From contig NZ_CP073721.1 of assembly GCF_025264685.1 (NCBI RefSeq), positions 6,713,501 through 6,777,500 on the forward strand: a DNA stretch of 64,000 nt, given 5' to 3'. Positions 21,520 through 30,343 of the stretch are shown here, in pieces. Position numbers and translations under genes: made by a program. The stretch's first letter is position 1. The number at the start of each line of letters is the position of its first letter. The stretch is from Dactylosporangium roseum (lineage in GTDB: Bacteria; Actinomycetota; Actinomycetes; Mycobacteriales; Micromonosporaceae). Below the pieces are notes generated by a model. The model had not been told where the DNA came from and ran no database searches. It saw only the letters and a program-made list of their open reading frames with translations.

Positions 21520-24075
21520 ATGAACCAGACCTCGGCGACAGGCAACGTCCTCTCGCTCGACCCGGACCTTCGCGCGGCGGTGCTGCGCGTCGCACGCGTG
21601 CCGAACCTTCTGGTCGCGTGTGACTACGACGGCACACTCGCGCCGATCGTCGCCGACCCCACCAAGGCGACTCCCACTGCCGAATCCGTAGCCGCGGTCC
21701 GCGCGCTGTCGTCGCTGCCGCAGACGACGGTGGGCGTGATCAGCGGTCGCGCGCTGCGTGACCTCGCCGCTCTGTCGCGCCTCCCCGCCGAGGTGCGACT
21801 GGTCGGCAGCCACGGCTCGGAGTTCGACGTCGGCTTCGTCGACGAGTTGCCGCTCGAGCGCCAGCAGCGGCGGACCGAACTCCAGGCCGCCCTCAACGCC
21901 ATCTGCAAGGACCAGCCGGGCGTGCGCCTGGAGATCAAGCCGGCCAGCGTCGCCGTGCACACCCGGGCCGCGCCGCGGGACGTGGCCCAGCGGGTGTTCG
22001 ACGCGGTGCGCAGCGGTGCGGCGCTGTGGCCGGACATCGAGATGACCACCGGCAAGGAGGTCATCGAACTGTCGGTGGTGCCGACCGACAAGGGCCTGGC
22101 CGTCGACGCCCTGCGCATGCAGGTCTCGGCGAGCGCGATCGTCTACCTGGGCGACGACGCGACCGACGAGAAGGCGTTCGCCCATCTGCACGGGCCCGAC
22201 CTGGGCATCAAGGTCGGTGTCGGCGACGAGACGCAGGCCCGCTTCAGCGTGAGCGACGCGCAGGCCGCGGTCGCGATCCTCGAGCTGCTGTTACAGACCC
22301 GCCGTCGCTGGCTCTTCGGCGAGCAGGCGGTGCCGATCGAGCGGCACTCGATGCTGTCGAACACCCACACCGTGGCGCTGCTCACCCCCTCGGCGCGGGT
22401 CACCTGGCTGTGCCACCCGAAGCCGGACTCCGGCGCGGTCTTCGCCGACCTGCTCGGCGATACGGCGGCCGGGCACTTCACGGTCCAGCCGGAGCGCGGC
22501 GGGATCCCGCTCGGCCAGCGGTACCGTCCCGGCACGATGACGGTGGAGACCCGCTGGTCGGGGCTCACCGTGACGGACTGGCTCGACCACCACCGCACCG
22601 GCAACTCGCTCATCCGCGTGTTGTCGGGCAGCGCGCGGATCCGGATCGACTTCGTGCCGCGGCCGGACTTCGGCCAGGTGCACATCCGCTTGCAGCCGAT
22701 CGGCGACGACGGCCTGCTGGTGCTGGGGTCCAACGAGCCGATGGTGCTCTACTCCCCCGGCATCGAGTGGGACATCACCTCCGACGGCCACAGTGACCTC
22801 GCCCGCGCCACGGTCGACCTCAACGCCGCCGGCGGCACCGCGATGCTCGAGCTGCGCCTCGGCACCGACTCCATCGAGCCGCCGCGGGTGCCGCTCGACG
22901 AGCGGCAGATCGCGGCAGAGGCCGCGTGGCGTGACTGGTCCGAGTCGCTCAAGCTGCCCTCGGTCGCGCGTGACCTGGTGAAACGCAGCGCGCTGACCCT
23001 GCGCGGCCTGTGGCACAAGCCGACCGGCGCGATCCTCGCCGCGGCGACGTCGTCGCTGCCGGAGGAGATCGGTGGCTCGCGTAACTGGGACTACCGGTAC
23101 TGCTGGCTGCGTGACGCCTCGCTGACGGCCAAGGCGCTGGTCGACCTCGGCTCGATCGAGGAGGCGGAGTCGCTGGTGCGCTGGACGCTGCGGGTCGCCG
23201 AACACACCGACGGCCACCCGGAGCGGCTCCACCCGCTGTACACGCTCGACGGCACCGAGCTCGGCCCGGAGGCGGTCATCGAGGCGCTGCCCGGCTACGC
23301 CGGCTCCCGTCCGGTCCGCGTCGGCAACGCCGCCAACGGCCAGGTGCAGCTCGACGTGTTCGGCCCGGTCGCCGATCTGATCTGCGCGCTGGCCGACGTC
23401 CGCCCGCCGGACGAGGGCGACTTCGCGCTCATGAACGCGATGGTCGAGGCGGTCGAACGGCGCTGGCACGAGCCGGACCACGGCATCTGGGAGGCCCGCC
23501 GCCGGCCCCGCCACTACGTGTACTCGAAGGTCATGTGCTGGATGACCGTCGACCGCGGCATCCAGCTCCTCGAGCGTCAGGGCCGCCCGGTGCCGGACGT
23601 GTGGCGCACCCTGCGGGACACCATCGCCGAAAACGTCCTCGACAAGGGCTGGAACGAGAAGATCGGCGCCTACACGGTCGCCTACGGCTACGAGGAGATG
23701 GACGCGTCGGTGCTCTGGATCGGCCTTTCCGGCCTGCTCCAGGACGACGATCCGCGGTTCCTGGCGACGGTGCTGGCCGTGGAGTCCGAGCTCCGCGAGG
23801 GCCCGACGGTCTACCGGTACCGCTGGGACGACGGCCTGCCGGGCGTCGAGGGCGGCTTCCATCTCTGCACGACATGGATGATCGAGGCCTACCTGCGCAC
23901 CGGACGGCGGGCGGACGCCGAGGAACTGTTCGCGCAGCTCATCGAGTGCGCGGGCCCGACGGGCCTGCTCCCCGAAGAGTACGACCCGCTGACCGAGCGC
24001 GCGCTGGGCAACCACCCGCAGGCCTACTCGCACCTGGGCCTGATCCGCTGCGCGCTGGAACTCGACCACTCCTGA
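21520..24075 (+). CDS. Trehalose-6-phosphate phosphatase fused to GH15 trehalase/glucoamylase-like domain
   Basis: 851 residues from the ATG at 21520. Residues 1-255 are an HAD-type OtsB: nucleophile motif CDYDGTLAP, VISGR, and YLGDDATDEKAF. From about 270 to the end is a glycoside hydrolase family 15 domain: GGSRNWDYRYCWLRDAS near 520, GFHLCTTWMIEAYL, and LLPEEYDPLTERALGN with a Glu expected to be catalytic. Related GH15 proteins in actinobacteria are trehalases or glucoamylase-like. One chain thus combines an enzyme that makes trehalose with a domain that may hydrolyse it or another alpha-glucan. It follows otsA. Confidence 0.9.
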   Translation: MNQTSATGNVLSLDPDLRAAVLRVARVPNLLVACDYDGTLAPIVADPTKATPTAESVAAVRALSSLPQTTVGVISGRALRDLAALSRLPAEVRLVGSHGSEFDVGFVDELPLERQQRRTELQAALNAICKDQPGVRLEIKPASVAVHTRAAPRDVAQRVFDAVRSGAALWPDIEMTTGKEVIELSVVPTDKGLAVDALRMQVSASAIVYLGDDATDEKAFAHLHGPDLGIKVGVGDETQARFSVSDAQAAVAILELLLQTRRRWLFGEQAVPIERHSMLSNTHTVALLTPSARVTWLCHPKPDSGAVFADLLGDTAAGHFTVQPERGGIPLGQRYRPGTMTVETRWSGLTVTDWLDHHRTGNSLIRVLSGSARIRIDFVPRPDFGQVHIRLQPIGDDGLLVLGSNEPMVLYSPGIEWDITSDGHSDLARATVDLNAAGGTAMLELRLGTDSIEPPRVPLDERQIAAEAAWRDWSESLKLPSVARDLVKRSALTLRGLWHKPTGAILAAATSSLPEEIGGSRNWDYRYCWLRDASLTAKALVDLGSIEEAESLVRWTLRVAEHTDGHPERLHPLYTLDGTELGPEAVIEALPGYAGSRPVRVGNAANGQVQLDVFGPVADLICALADVRPPDEGDFALMNAMVEAVERRWHEPDHGIWEARRRPRHYVYSKVMCWMTVDRGIQLLERQGRPVPDVWRTLRDTIAENVLDKGWNEKIGAYTVAYGYEEMDASVLWIGLSGLLQDDDPRFLATVLAVESELREGPTVYRYRWDDGLPGVEGGFHLCTTWMIEAYLRTGRRADAEELFAQLIECAGPTGLLPEEYDPLTERALGNHPQAYSHLGLIRCALELDHS

Positions 24076-24126
24076 CCCGCCCGGCGGGGGCGGGCGCCGC
24101 GCCGTGGCGCGACACCCGCCCCTCCC

Positions 24127-24207
24127 CGCGTTGATCTTGCAGTTGTGGTGCCAGGAAACTCGAAAAATGTCCCGGTTCGTCGCCACCACAACTGCATGAT
24201 CAACGCG
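24127..24207. repeat. Dispersed palindromic repeat, copy D
   Basis: Left arm CGCGTTGATCTTGCAGTTGT and right arm ACAACTGCATGATCAACGCG pair with one mismatch (CTT opposite ATG). The centre contains TGTCCCGGTTCGT. It sits between the convergent otsB-GH15 and cysG-like genes. Confidence 0.9.
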
Positions 24208-24220
24208 AGGAGGGACGGGG

Positions 24221-25426
24221 TCAGGCGAGCGTGTTGACCACTGGGCCCACGACGACGACCGCCGGGGGGCGCAGCGCCGCCTCCTTGACCGCGTCGGCGA
24301 CCGTCGACAGCGTGGCGCGGACCGTGCGCTGGTCGCGCATGGTGCCCTCCTGGACCACCGCGACCGGGGTGTCCGGCGCCCGGCCGTGCTCCTGGAGGAT
24401 GGCAGCGATCGCCGGAAGGTTCTTCAGGCCCATCAGCACGCACAGCGTGCCCCGCAGCCGGGCCAGGACGGGCCAGTCGACGAGCGACTCAGGGTGACCC
24501 GGCGGCAGGTGGCCGGAGACGACCGTGAACTCGTGGGCGACGCCGCGATGGGTGACCGGGATGCCGGCCGCCGACGGCACGGCGATCGAGCTGGAGATCC
24601 CCGGCACCACCACGACCGGCACTCCGGCCGCGGCGCAGGCCTGGACCTCCTCGCCGCCCCGGCCGAACACGAACGGGTCGCCGCCCTTCAGGCGCACCAC
24701 GAACTTGCCCGCGCGCGCCCGGTCCACGAGCACACGGTTGATCTCTTCCTGCGCGACCGACCGGCCATACGGGATCTTGGAAGCGTCGACCAGCTCCACA
24801 TCGGGCCGCAACTCGTCGAGCAGCAACCCGGCGGCGAGCCGGTCGATCACCACCACGTCGGCGGCGGCCAGCAACCGGCGGCCGCGGACCGTGATCAGCT
24901 CGGGATCGCCCGGGCCGGAGCCGACCAGCGCCACCCGGCCGGGGCCGGCGTCGTCGGGCGCGGCCACGGCGTCGACGGCGCCGCCGGCGAGGTCCTCGGC
25001 GATCGTGTCGCGGACGGCCACGGCGCGGAGCGGGTCACCGCCGCCCAGCACGGCGACCGTCACGGGGCCGTGCCGGGTGACCGCGGGGGTCCAGGCCGTG
25101 GCGGCATGGCGGTCGTCGGCGCGGACGCAGAAGACGCGCCGCTCGGCGGCGGCCTCGCTGACCCGGGCCGCGGCCTCGGGGTCGTCGACCGCGACGTGGA
25201 CCAGCCAGGCACCGTCGAGGTCGCCGGGCTCGAACCGGCGGGCCAGCCAGGTGAGACGGCCGGCGTCGGCGTGGGACTGGAGGGCGGGGGTGATGTGGGG
25301 GGAGACGAGGACGAGGTCCGCGCCCGCGTCGAGCAGGGCGGGCACGCGCCTGGTGGCGACGGCGCCGCCGCCGACCACCAGGACGCGCAGCCCGTCGAGC
25401 TGCAAACCGAGGGGGTATGGGGTCAC
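24221..25426 (-). CDS. cysG: Siroheme synthase-like: precorrin-2 dehydrogenase plus uroporphyrinogen-III C-methyltransferase
   Basis: 401 residues from a GTG at 25426 overlapping the cobT stop. The N-terminal part (about 1-140) has a Rossmann motif VVGGGAVATRR typical of precorrin-2 dehydrogenase/ferrochelatase. The C-terminal part (about 160-400) is a SUMT: LVGSGPGDPELITVRG, RLKGGDPFVFGRGGEE, and VVPGISSSIAVPSAAGIPVT. It makes precorrin-2 and sirohydrochlorin, precursors of siroheme and cobalamin. Both halves look intact, though the middle of the first domain is shorter than in enteric CysG. It is last in a cobC-cobT-cysG unit. Confidence 0.9.
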   Translation of the reverse strand: MTPYPLGLQLDGLRVLVVGGGAVATRRVPALLDAGADLVLVSPHITPALQSHADAGRLTWLARRFEPGDLDGAWLVHVAVDDPEAAARVSEAAAERRVFCVRADDRHAATAWTPAVTRHGPVTVAVLGGGDPLRAVAVRDTIAEDLAGGAVDAVAAPDDAGPGRVALVGSGPGDPELITVRGRRLLAAADVVVIDRLAAGLLLDELRPDVELVDASKIPYGRSVAQEEINRVLVDRARAGKFVVRLKGGDPFVFGRGGEEVQACAAAGVPVVVVPGISSSIAVPSAAGIPVTHRGVAHEFTVVSGHLPPGHPESLVDWPVLARLRGTLCVLMGLKNLPAIAAILQEHGRAPDTPVAVVQEGTMRDQRTVRATLSTVADAVKEAALRPPAVVVVGPVVNTLA

Positions 25427-26466
25427 TTGTGGGCTACTCCGGCTGAATCGAAAGTGGCAACCTCGTGCAGCACGCGGACAGCACTGGCCACGATCGGCAG
25501 CGCCAGGACGGCGCCGGTGCCCTCGCCCAGGCGCAGGCCCAGGTCGACGAGCGGTTCGAGCTCAAGATAGCCCAACGCGACGGAGGCGCCCGGCTCGGCC
25601 GACCGGTGGCCGGCGACCATGGCGGCAACGCTGCCCGGGGCGAGGGCGTGCGCGGCGAGCGCCGCGGAGGCCGCGATGACCCCGTCGAGGAGCACGGGAA
25701 CGCGCAGCGCGGCGGCCCGCAGGATGTAGCCGGTGAGTGCGGCGTGCTCCAGCCCGCCGACGGCGGCGAGGACGTCGATCGGGTCCTCGGCGTGCAGCCC
25801 GACGACGGCAGATGTGACGACCGCCACTTTTCGCGCGTGCGTCTCGCTGTCGATGCCGGTGCCGAGGCCCGTGACGGCCGCCGGGTCGGCATGCGTGAAC
25901 GCCGCGATGAGCGCCGCCGACGGGGTGGTGTTGGCGATGCCCATGTCGCCGGTCAGCAGCGCCCGGGCGCCCTGCCGCACCAGGTCCTCGGCGACCCGCA
26001 TGCCGACCTCGATCGCCTCCAGCGTCTCCGCACGGGTCATCGCGGGCTCGACGCTCAGGTCGCGGGTGCCGGCGCGCACCTTGCGGTCCAGCAGCCCGTC
26101 CACGGGATCGAGGTCGGCCTTCACCCCGACGTCGACGACCGTCACACCGACCCCGGCCTGCCGTGCGAACGCGTTGACGACCGCTCCCCCGGCGACGAAG
26201 TTGGCCACCATCTGAGCGGTGACCTCCTGCGGCCAGGGTGTGACCCCCTGCGCGTGCACGCCGTGGTCACCGGCGAAGATCGCCAGGGCGGCCGGCTGCG
26301 GGATCGGCGGCGGGCAGGCGCCGGCGAGTCCGGCGAGCCGCACGGCGAGTGTCTCCAGCGCGCCGAGCGAGCCCATCGGCTTGGTCAGGCGGGCCTGCAG
26401 CGCCCGCGCGGCGGCGATCGCCTCGTCGTCCAGCGGACAGATCGCCGCGAGGGTCTCGTTGAGCAT
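25423..26466 (-). CDS. cobT: Nicotinate-nucleotide--dimethylbenzimidazole phosphoribosyltransferase (CobT)
   Basis: 347 residues, the normal length. Family features include LTKPMGSLGALE near 27-38, FAGDHGVHAQGVTPWP near 64-79, TGDMGIANTTPSAAL, and the C-terminal LRLGEGTGAVLALP with the catalytic Glu. The enzyme makes alpha-ribazole phosphate for the lower ligand of cobalamin. It lies two bases after the cobC-like gene and overlaps the next gene by four bases, so translational coupling is likely. Confidence 0.95.
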   Translation of the reverse strand: MLNETLAAICPLDDEAIAAARALQARLTKPMGSLGALETLAVRLAGLAGACPPPIPQPAALAIFAGDHGVHAQGVTPWPQEVTAQMVANFVAGGAVVNAFARQAGVGVTVVDVGVKADLDPVDGLLDRKVRAGTRDLSVEPAMTRAETLEAIEVGMRVAEDLVRQGARALLTGDMGIANTTPSAALIAAFTHADPAAVTGLGTGIDSETHARKVAVVTSAVVGLHAEDPIDVLAAVGGLEHAALTGYILRAAALRVPVLLDGVIAASAALAAHALAPGSVAAMVAGHRSAEPGASVALGYLELEPLVDLGLRLGEGTGAVLALPIVASAVRVLHEVATFDSAGVAHK

Positions 26467-26468
26467 GT

Positions 26469-27482
26469 TCAGCCTCCCAATACGTCGGACAACACGGCGA
26501 CGAAGGCGTCACTCGTGGCAGTGTTCCGCACGGCAATACGTAACCAGTCCGGGCCGAGTCCCGGGAAGGTTTCGCCGCGTCGCACCGCAAAGCCCCGGGT
26601 GCGCAGGGCCGAACGGACCCGCGCACCGTCCGGCACGCGGATGAGCACGAACGCGCTCGCCGGGTGCCCCGCGACCGCGATCCCGGCCTTGTCCAGCGCG
26701 GCGACGAGATGCGCGCGGTCACCGGCGAGCCGCACGGCGATCTTCCGCTCGGTCGCCACGGCGCGCTCGGACGAACAGGCGATCGCGGCGGCGAGCGCGG
26801 GGGTCGACACGCTCCACAGTGGAGCGTGCTCGGCCAGCCGGGCGATGAGGTCGGCGGGGCCGAGCACGTAGCCGATCCGCAGTCCCGCGAGGCCCCAGGT
26901 CTTCGTGAGGCTGCGGACGACGAGGAGCCCCGGCAGGTCCCGCCGCTCGCCGAGCGACTCCGGCTCGCCGGGCACGGTGTCCGCGAACGCCTCGTCGACG
27001 ACCAGGATCCGGCCCTCCTTGGCGAGGCCGGCGACCGCCGTGGCCGGGTGCAGGACCGATGTCGGGTTCGTCGGGTTGCCGATGACGACCAGGTCGGGCT
27101 CCGGAGGTACCGCCGCCAACCGGAACCCGTCGTCCTCCGTCAGGACCAGTCGTTCCACGCGGTGCCCGGCCGTCAGCAGGGCGCTCTCGGGCTCGGTGAA
27201 CTGTGGATGTACGACCAGCGCCCGCGCCGGCCGGAACGCCTGCGCCAGCAACGTGAACGCCTGCGCCGCCCCGGCGGTGAGCAGCACCTCGTCGACGGGC
27301 CGGCGGTGCCGCCGGGCGACGGCGGCCGTGGCCTCCGCCGGGTCCGGATACCGCGCCAGGTGCGCCAGCGATGCCGCGATCGGCCCGCTCAGCCAGGAGG
27401 GCGGCGCCTCCTGGCGCACGTTGACGGCGAGGTCGACGAGACCGGGCGCGACCTCCTCGTCGCCATGGAACCGCAGCAGCAT
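26469..27482 (-). CDS. cobC: Rv2231c/CobC-like PLP-dependent aminotransferase (cobalamin pathway)
   Basis: 337 residues, a fold type I aminotransferase of the HisC/CobC group. The PLP lysine is in SLTKTWGLAGLRIGY, preceded by VIGNPTNPTS and VVDEAFAD. In this family CobC/CobD members decarboxylate threonine phosphate to the aminopropanol linker. Position directly upstream of cobT supports that assignment, but HisC-like activity cannot be excluded. It is divergent from the penicillin-binding protein gene. Confidence 0.82.
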   Translation of the reverse strand: MLLRFHGDEEVAPGLVDLAVNVRQEAPPSWLSGPIAASLAHLARYPDPAEATAAVARRHRRPVDEVLLTAGAAQAFTLLAQAFRPARALVVHPQFTEPESALLTAGHRVERLVLTEDDGFRLAAVPPEPDLVVIGNPTNPTSVLHPATAVAGLAKEGRILVVDEAFADTVPGEPESLGERRDLPGLLVVRSLTKTWGLAGLRIGYVLGPADLIARLAEHAPLWSVSTPALAAAIACSSERAVATERKIAVRLAGDRAHLVAALDKAGIAVAGHPASAFVLIRVPDGARVRSALRTRGFAVRRGETFPGLGPDWLRIAVRNTATSDAFVAVLSDVLGG

Positions 27483-27529
27483 CAGGCGATCGTCGCGTAT
27501 CCGGAGTCGATTTGCCCTAGCTTAAGAAT

Positions 27530-29689
27530 GTGATCGCGCGCACGCTGCGAGTGACCGGCGGTTTCGTCGTCCTCGTCCGGACCGGGCTCGTCGTCGGCCT
27601 CGCGGTCGCCGTGCTCGTCTATCCGCTCGTCGCCGTGACGGGCATCGGGGCCAAGCGGGGCGCCGACTCGCTGGCCATGCCGGTCGGTGTGCTGCAAACG
27701 GCGCTGTCGGCCCAGACGACACACGTCTACGCCGACGACGGCACCACGCTCCTCGCCCAGTTCTACGAGGAGTACCGCACGTACGTGCCGCTGTCGTCGA
27801 TGTCCGAGACGATCCGCGACGCCATCGTCGCCGCCGAGGACGCGCGGTTCTGGGAGCACCACGGCGTCGACTACAAGGGTGTCGCGCGGGCGTTCGTCGC
27901 CAACCAGAAGGCCGGCAGCGTGTCGCAGGGCGCGTCGACGTTGACGATGCAGTACGTCCGCAACGCCCTGCGCGACTCCGCCGAGACACCGGCCGAGATC
28001 AACGCGGCCACCGAGCAGACCGGGGCGCGCAAGCTGCGCGAGATGAAGCTCGCGATCGAGCTCGAGAAACACATGAGCAAGGAAGAGATCCTGGAGCGGT
28101 ACCTGAACGTGGCCTACTTCGGCCACCGCGCCTACGGCGTGCAGGCCGCCGCCGAGGTGTACTTCTCGAAGCGCCCGGCCGACCTGACGGTCCCCGAGGC
28201 GGCGCTCCTCGCGGGGCTGGTGCAGGCGCCGTCGGCGTACGACCCGGCGAACGCCGACCGGAAGGCCGCCACCGAGCGCCGGGACTACGTCATCGGCCGC
28301 ATGGCCGATCTCCGGTACCTGACCCCGGAGGAGGCGGACGCGGCCCGGAAGGCGCCGATCGCGCTCAAGCTCACCGAGCCCCCGAACGACTGCCTGGCGA
28401 CCCGGCCCGGCTGGGGCTTCTTCTGCGCCATGTTCCGCTCGTGGTGGAGCGAGCAGGCCGCGTTCGGCGGCAGCCCCCGCGAGCGGATCGACAAGCTCCG
28501 CCGCGGCGGCTACCGGGTGGTGACGTCGCTCGACCCGAGGATCCAGGAGATCGCGCAGCAGAAGGTGCTGCAGCGGGAGAAGGCGCGCAGCCCGTACGCG
28601 CTGGGTCAGGTCGCCGTCGAGCCGGGCACCGGCCTGGTCCGCGCGATGGCGGTGAACCGGGTCTACTCGCTCGACCGCGCCAGCAACGGCCCGCACTCCG
28701 ACCCGCGTCAGCGCAAGCGGCTGCGCGGCAACTACCCGAACACGGTCAACCCGTTGCTCGGCGGCGGTGACATGGCCGGGTACCAGGCCGGGTCGACGTT
28801 CAAGATGTTCACGATGCTGGCGGCGCTGGAGCAGGGCATGCCGCTGTCGACGTCCATCTACGCGCCGAAGACGTTCGTGTCGAAGTACAAGACCGGCCGG
28901 GACAGTCCCGCGCACTGCGGCGCCGACTTCTGGTGCCCGTCGAACGCCTCGGACTCGATGACCGGGCGGCACACGATGTACTCGGGCTTCGGCAAGTCGG
29001 TGAACACCTACTTCGTGCAGCTCGAACAGCGCGTCGGGGCCGAGGCCGCGGTCCGCATGGCCGAGCGGCTGGGGCTGCGCTGGCGGACCGGCATCGACAA
29101 GCTCCAGGCGTCGGAGGCGAAGGCGAAGACCTGGGGCGCGTTCACGCTGGGCGTCGCCGACACCACGCCGCTGGAGATGGCGGGCGCGTTCGCCACGGTC
29201 GTCGCCGACGGGCGCACATGCGAGCCGATCCCGGTGACCTCGATCGTCGACCCGGCCGGTGCCGAGGTCGTCGACGACAAGGGCGTGCCGGTGGCGAAGC
29301 CGCGGTGTGCGCAGGTGCTGTCGGCGGACGTGGCGCGGGGTGCGGTCGACGCGGCCCGGTGCGTGACCGGATATCGCGCGGTGACGGGCGACTGCGGCGG
29401 CTCGGGCACCGCCGCACGGGTCCACTCGACGGTCCGCCGCCCGGTCGCGGGCAAGTCCGGCACGACCGACGACAACCGGGCCGCCTGGTTCATCGGCATG
29501 ACACCCGGCCTGACGATCGCCGGTTTCATCGCCGACCCGGACAATCCGCTGCACCGCGTCGGCTCCGGCAACGCCGGCAAGCCGCGGGAAACGGTGGCCG
29601 AGACGCTGCGCGACGCGCTGGTCGGCACGCCGTGGCGGGACTTCACGCCGCCGAGCCCCGCGGTCTCCGGCGGTCGAGCCCGCCACTGA
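27530..29689 (+). CDS. Class A penicillin-binding protein (transglycosylase/transpeptidase)
   Basis: 719 residues from a GTG at 27530. An N-terminal transmembrane helix (about 10-38) precedes a GT51 glycosyltransferase domain with the catalytic Glu in AAEDARFWEHHGVDY and the QGASTLTMQYV motif. The transpeptidase domain has S422-TFK-425, S490-V-N492 and K642-S-G. It polymerises and cross-links peptidoglycan outside the membrane. It has no PASTA domain and only a short tail. It sits between cobC-like and GNAT genes with no evident link to cobalamin. Confidence 0.93.
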   Translation: MIARTLRVTGGFVVLVRTGLVVGLAVAVLVYPLVAVTGIGAKRGADSLAMPVGVLQTALSAQTTHVYADDGTTLLAQFYEEYRTYVPLSSMSETIRDAIVAAEDARFWEHHGVDYKGVARAFVANQKAGSVSQGASTLTMQYVRNALRDSAETPAEINAATEQTGARKLREMKLAIELEKHMSKEEILERYLNVAYFGHRAYGVQAAAEVYFSKRPADLTVPEAALLAGLVQAPSAYDPANADRKAATERRDYVIGRMADLRYLTPEEADAARKAPIALKLTEPPNDCLATRPGWGFFCAMFRSWWSEQAAFGGSPRERIDKLRRGGYRVVTSLDPRIQEIAQQKVLQREKARSPYALGQVAVEPGTGLVRAMAVNRVYSLDRASNGPHSDPRQRKRLRGNYPNTVNPLLGGGDMAGYQAGSTFKMFTMLAALEQGMPLSTSIYAPKTFVSKYKTGRDSPAHCGADFWCPSNASDSMTGRHTMYSGFGKSVNTYFVQLEQRVGAEAAVRMAERLGLRWRTGIDKLQASEAKAKTWGAFTLGVADTTPLEMAGAFATVVADGRTCEPIPVTSIVDPAGAEVVDDKGVPVAKPRCAQVLSADVARGAVDAARCVTGYRAVTGDCGGSGTAARVHSTVRRPVAGKSGTTDDNRAAWFIGMTPGLTIAGFIADPDNPLHRVGSGNAGKPRETVAETLRDALVGTPWRDFTPPSPAVSGGRARH

Positions 29690-29716
29690 CCGCCCTCGGC
29701 GAGCATCGCCGCCCTG

Positions 29717-29780
29717 GCGGATGTCGCCGTCCTAGCGGATGTCGCCGTCCTAGCGGATGTCGCCGTCCTAGCGGATGTCG
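29717..29780. repeat. 18-bp tandem repeat at the 3' end of the GNAT gene
   Basis: About 3.5 copies of GCGGATGTCGCCGTCCTA. The rightmost copy contains the GNAT stop codon and its last codons (D-I-R-stop on the minus strand), and each further copy repeats that gene end. This looks like replication slippage that amplified the 3' end in the space between two convergent genes. Confidence 0.85.
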
Positions 29781-30343
29781 GCGGGGACCAGTGACCAGCT
29801 CTCCAGGTCGACCCGTCCGCTGTGTAGCGAGCCGGCGTTGCGCAGCAGCCCTTCATATGTGAAGCCGGCCTTCTCCGCGACCCGGCGCGAGGCCACGTTG
29901 CCGGGTGCGACCCGCAGCTCGATCCGCTGGAACCGGTGCTCCAGCAGCAGCGACAGCGCCACGACGGCGACGGCCTCGGGCGCGACACCGTACCCCCGGG
30001 CGTCGGCGGCCACCGCGAACGCGATCTCCGTCGACCGGGTCAGCCAGTCGGTGTTCTTCGTCCAGAGGCACCCGACGAGCCGCTCGTCCTCCCGGCGCAC
30101 GACACCGTAGTGGTCACCGGCCCCGCTGTCGCGCCGCTCCACGGCGAGCTCGGTGCACCAGGCATACCCGTCGAACTCGGTCACGTCGTCCTGCGCGATC
30201 GGCAGCCACCGCCGGACGAGCCGTTCGGCGAAGATCTCCCCGACCCGCTTGTCGTCGTCGGCACACAGTGGCCGGACCAGCAACCGCGGCGTCTCGACCA
30301 GCAGCGAGGGAAAGCGGCGCAGGGCCACCGACCAGGTCGACAC
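29768..30343 (-). CDS. GNAT family N-acetyltransferase (RimJ/RimL-like)
   Basis: 191 residues from a GTG at 30343 that shares one base with the cobB stop. The start (FPSLLVETPRLLVRPLCADD) and the acetyl-CoA segment (AFAVAADARGYGVAPEAVAVV) followed by RIELRVAPGNVASRRVAEKAGF are typical of RimJ/RimL-type acetyltransferases. Substrate may be a protein N-terminus or a small amine. It is translationally coupled to cobB, and the stop lies in an 18-bp tandem repeat. Confidence 0.88.
   Translation of the reverse strand: MSTWSVALRRFPSLLVETPRLLVRPLCADDDKRVGEIFAERLVRRWLPIAQDDVTEFDGYAWCTELAVERRDSGAGDHYGVVRREDERLVGCLWTKNTDWLTRSTEIAFAVAADARGYGVAPEAVAVVALSLLLEHRFQRIELRVAPGNVASRRVAEKAGFTYEGLLRNAGSLHSGRVDLESWSLVPADIR

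Noticed and set aside
22291..24189. 632-residue minus-strand open frame
   Set aside because: Shadow of the otsB-GH15 gene; composition is Arg/Val/Gly/Asp-rich with no motifs, as is usual for antisense frames in very GC-rich DNA.
27482..29686. 734-residue minus-strand open frame
   Set aside because: Antisense of the class A penicillin-binding protein; no domain or start signal.
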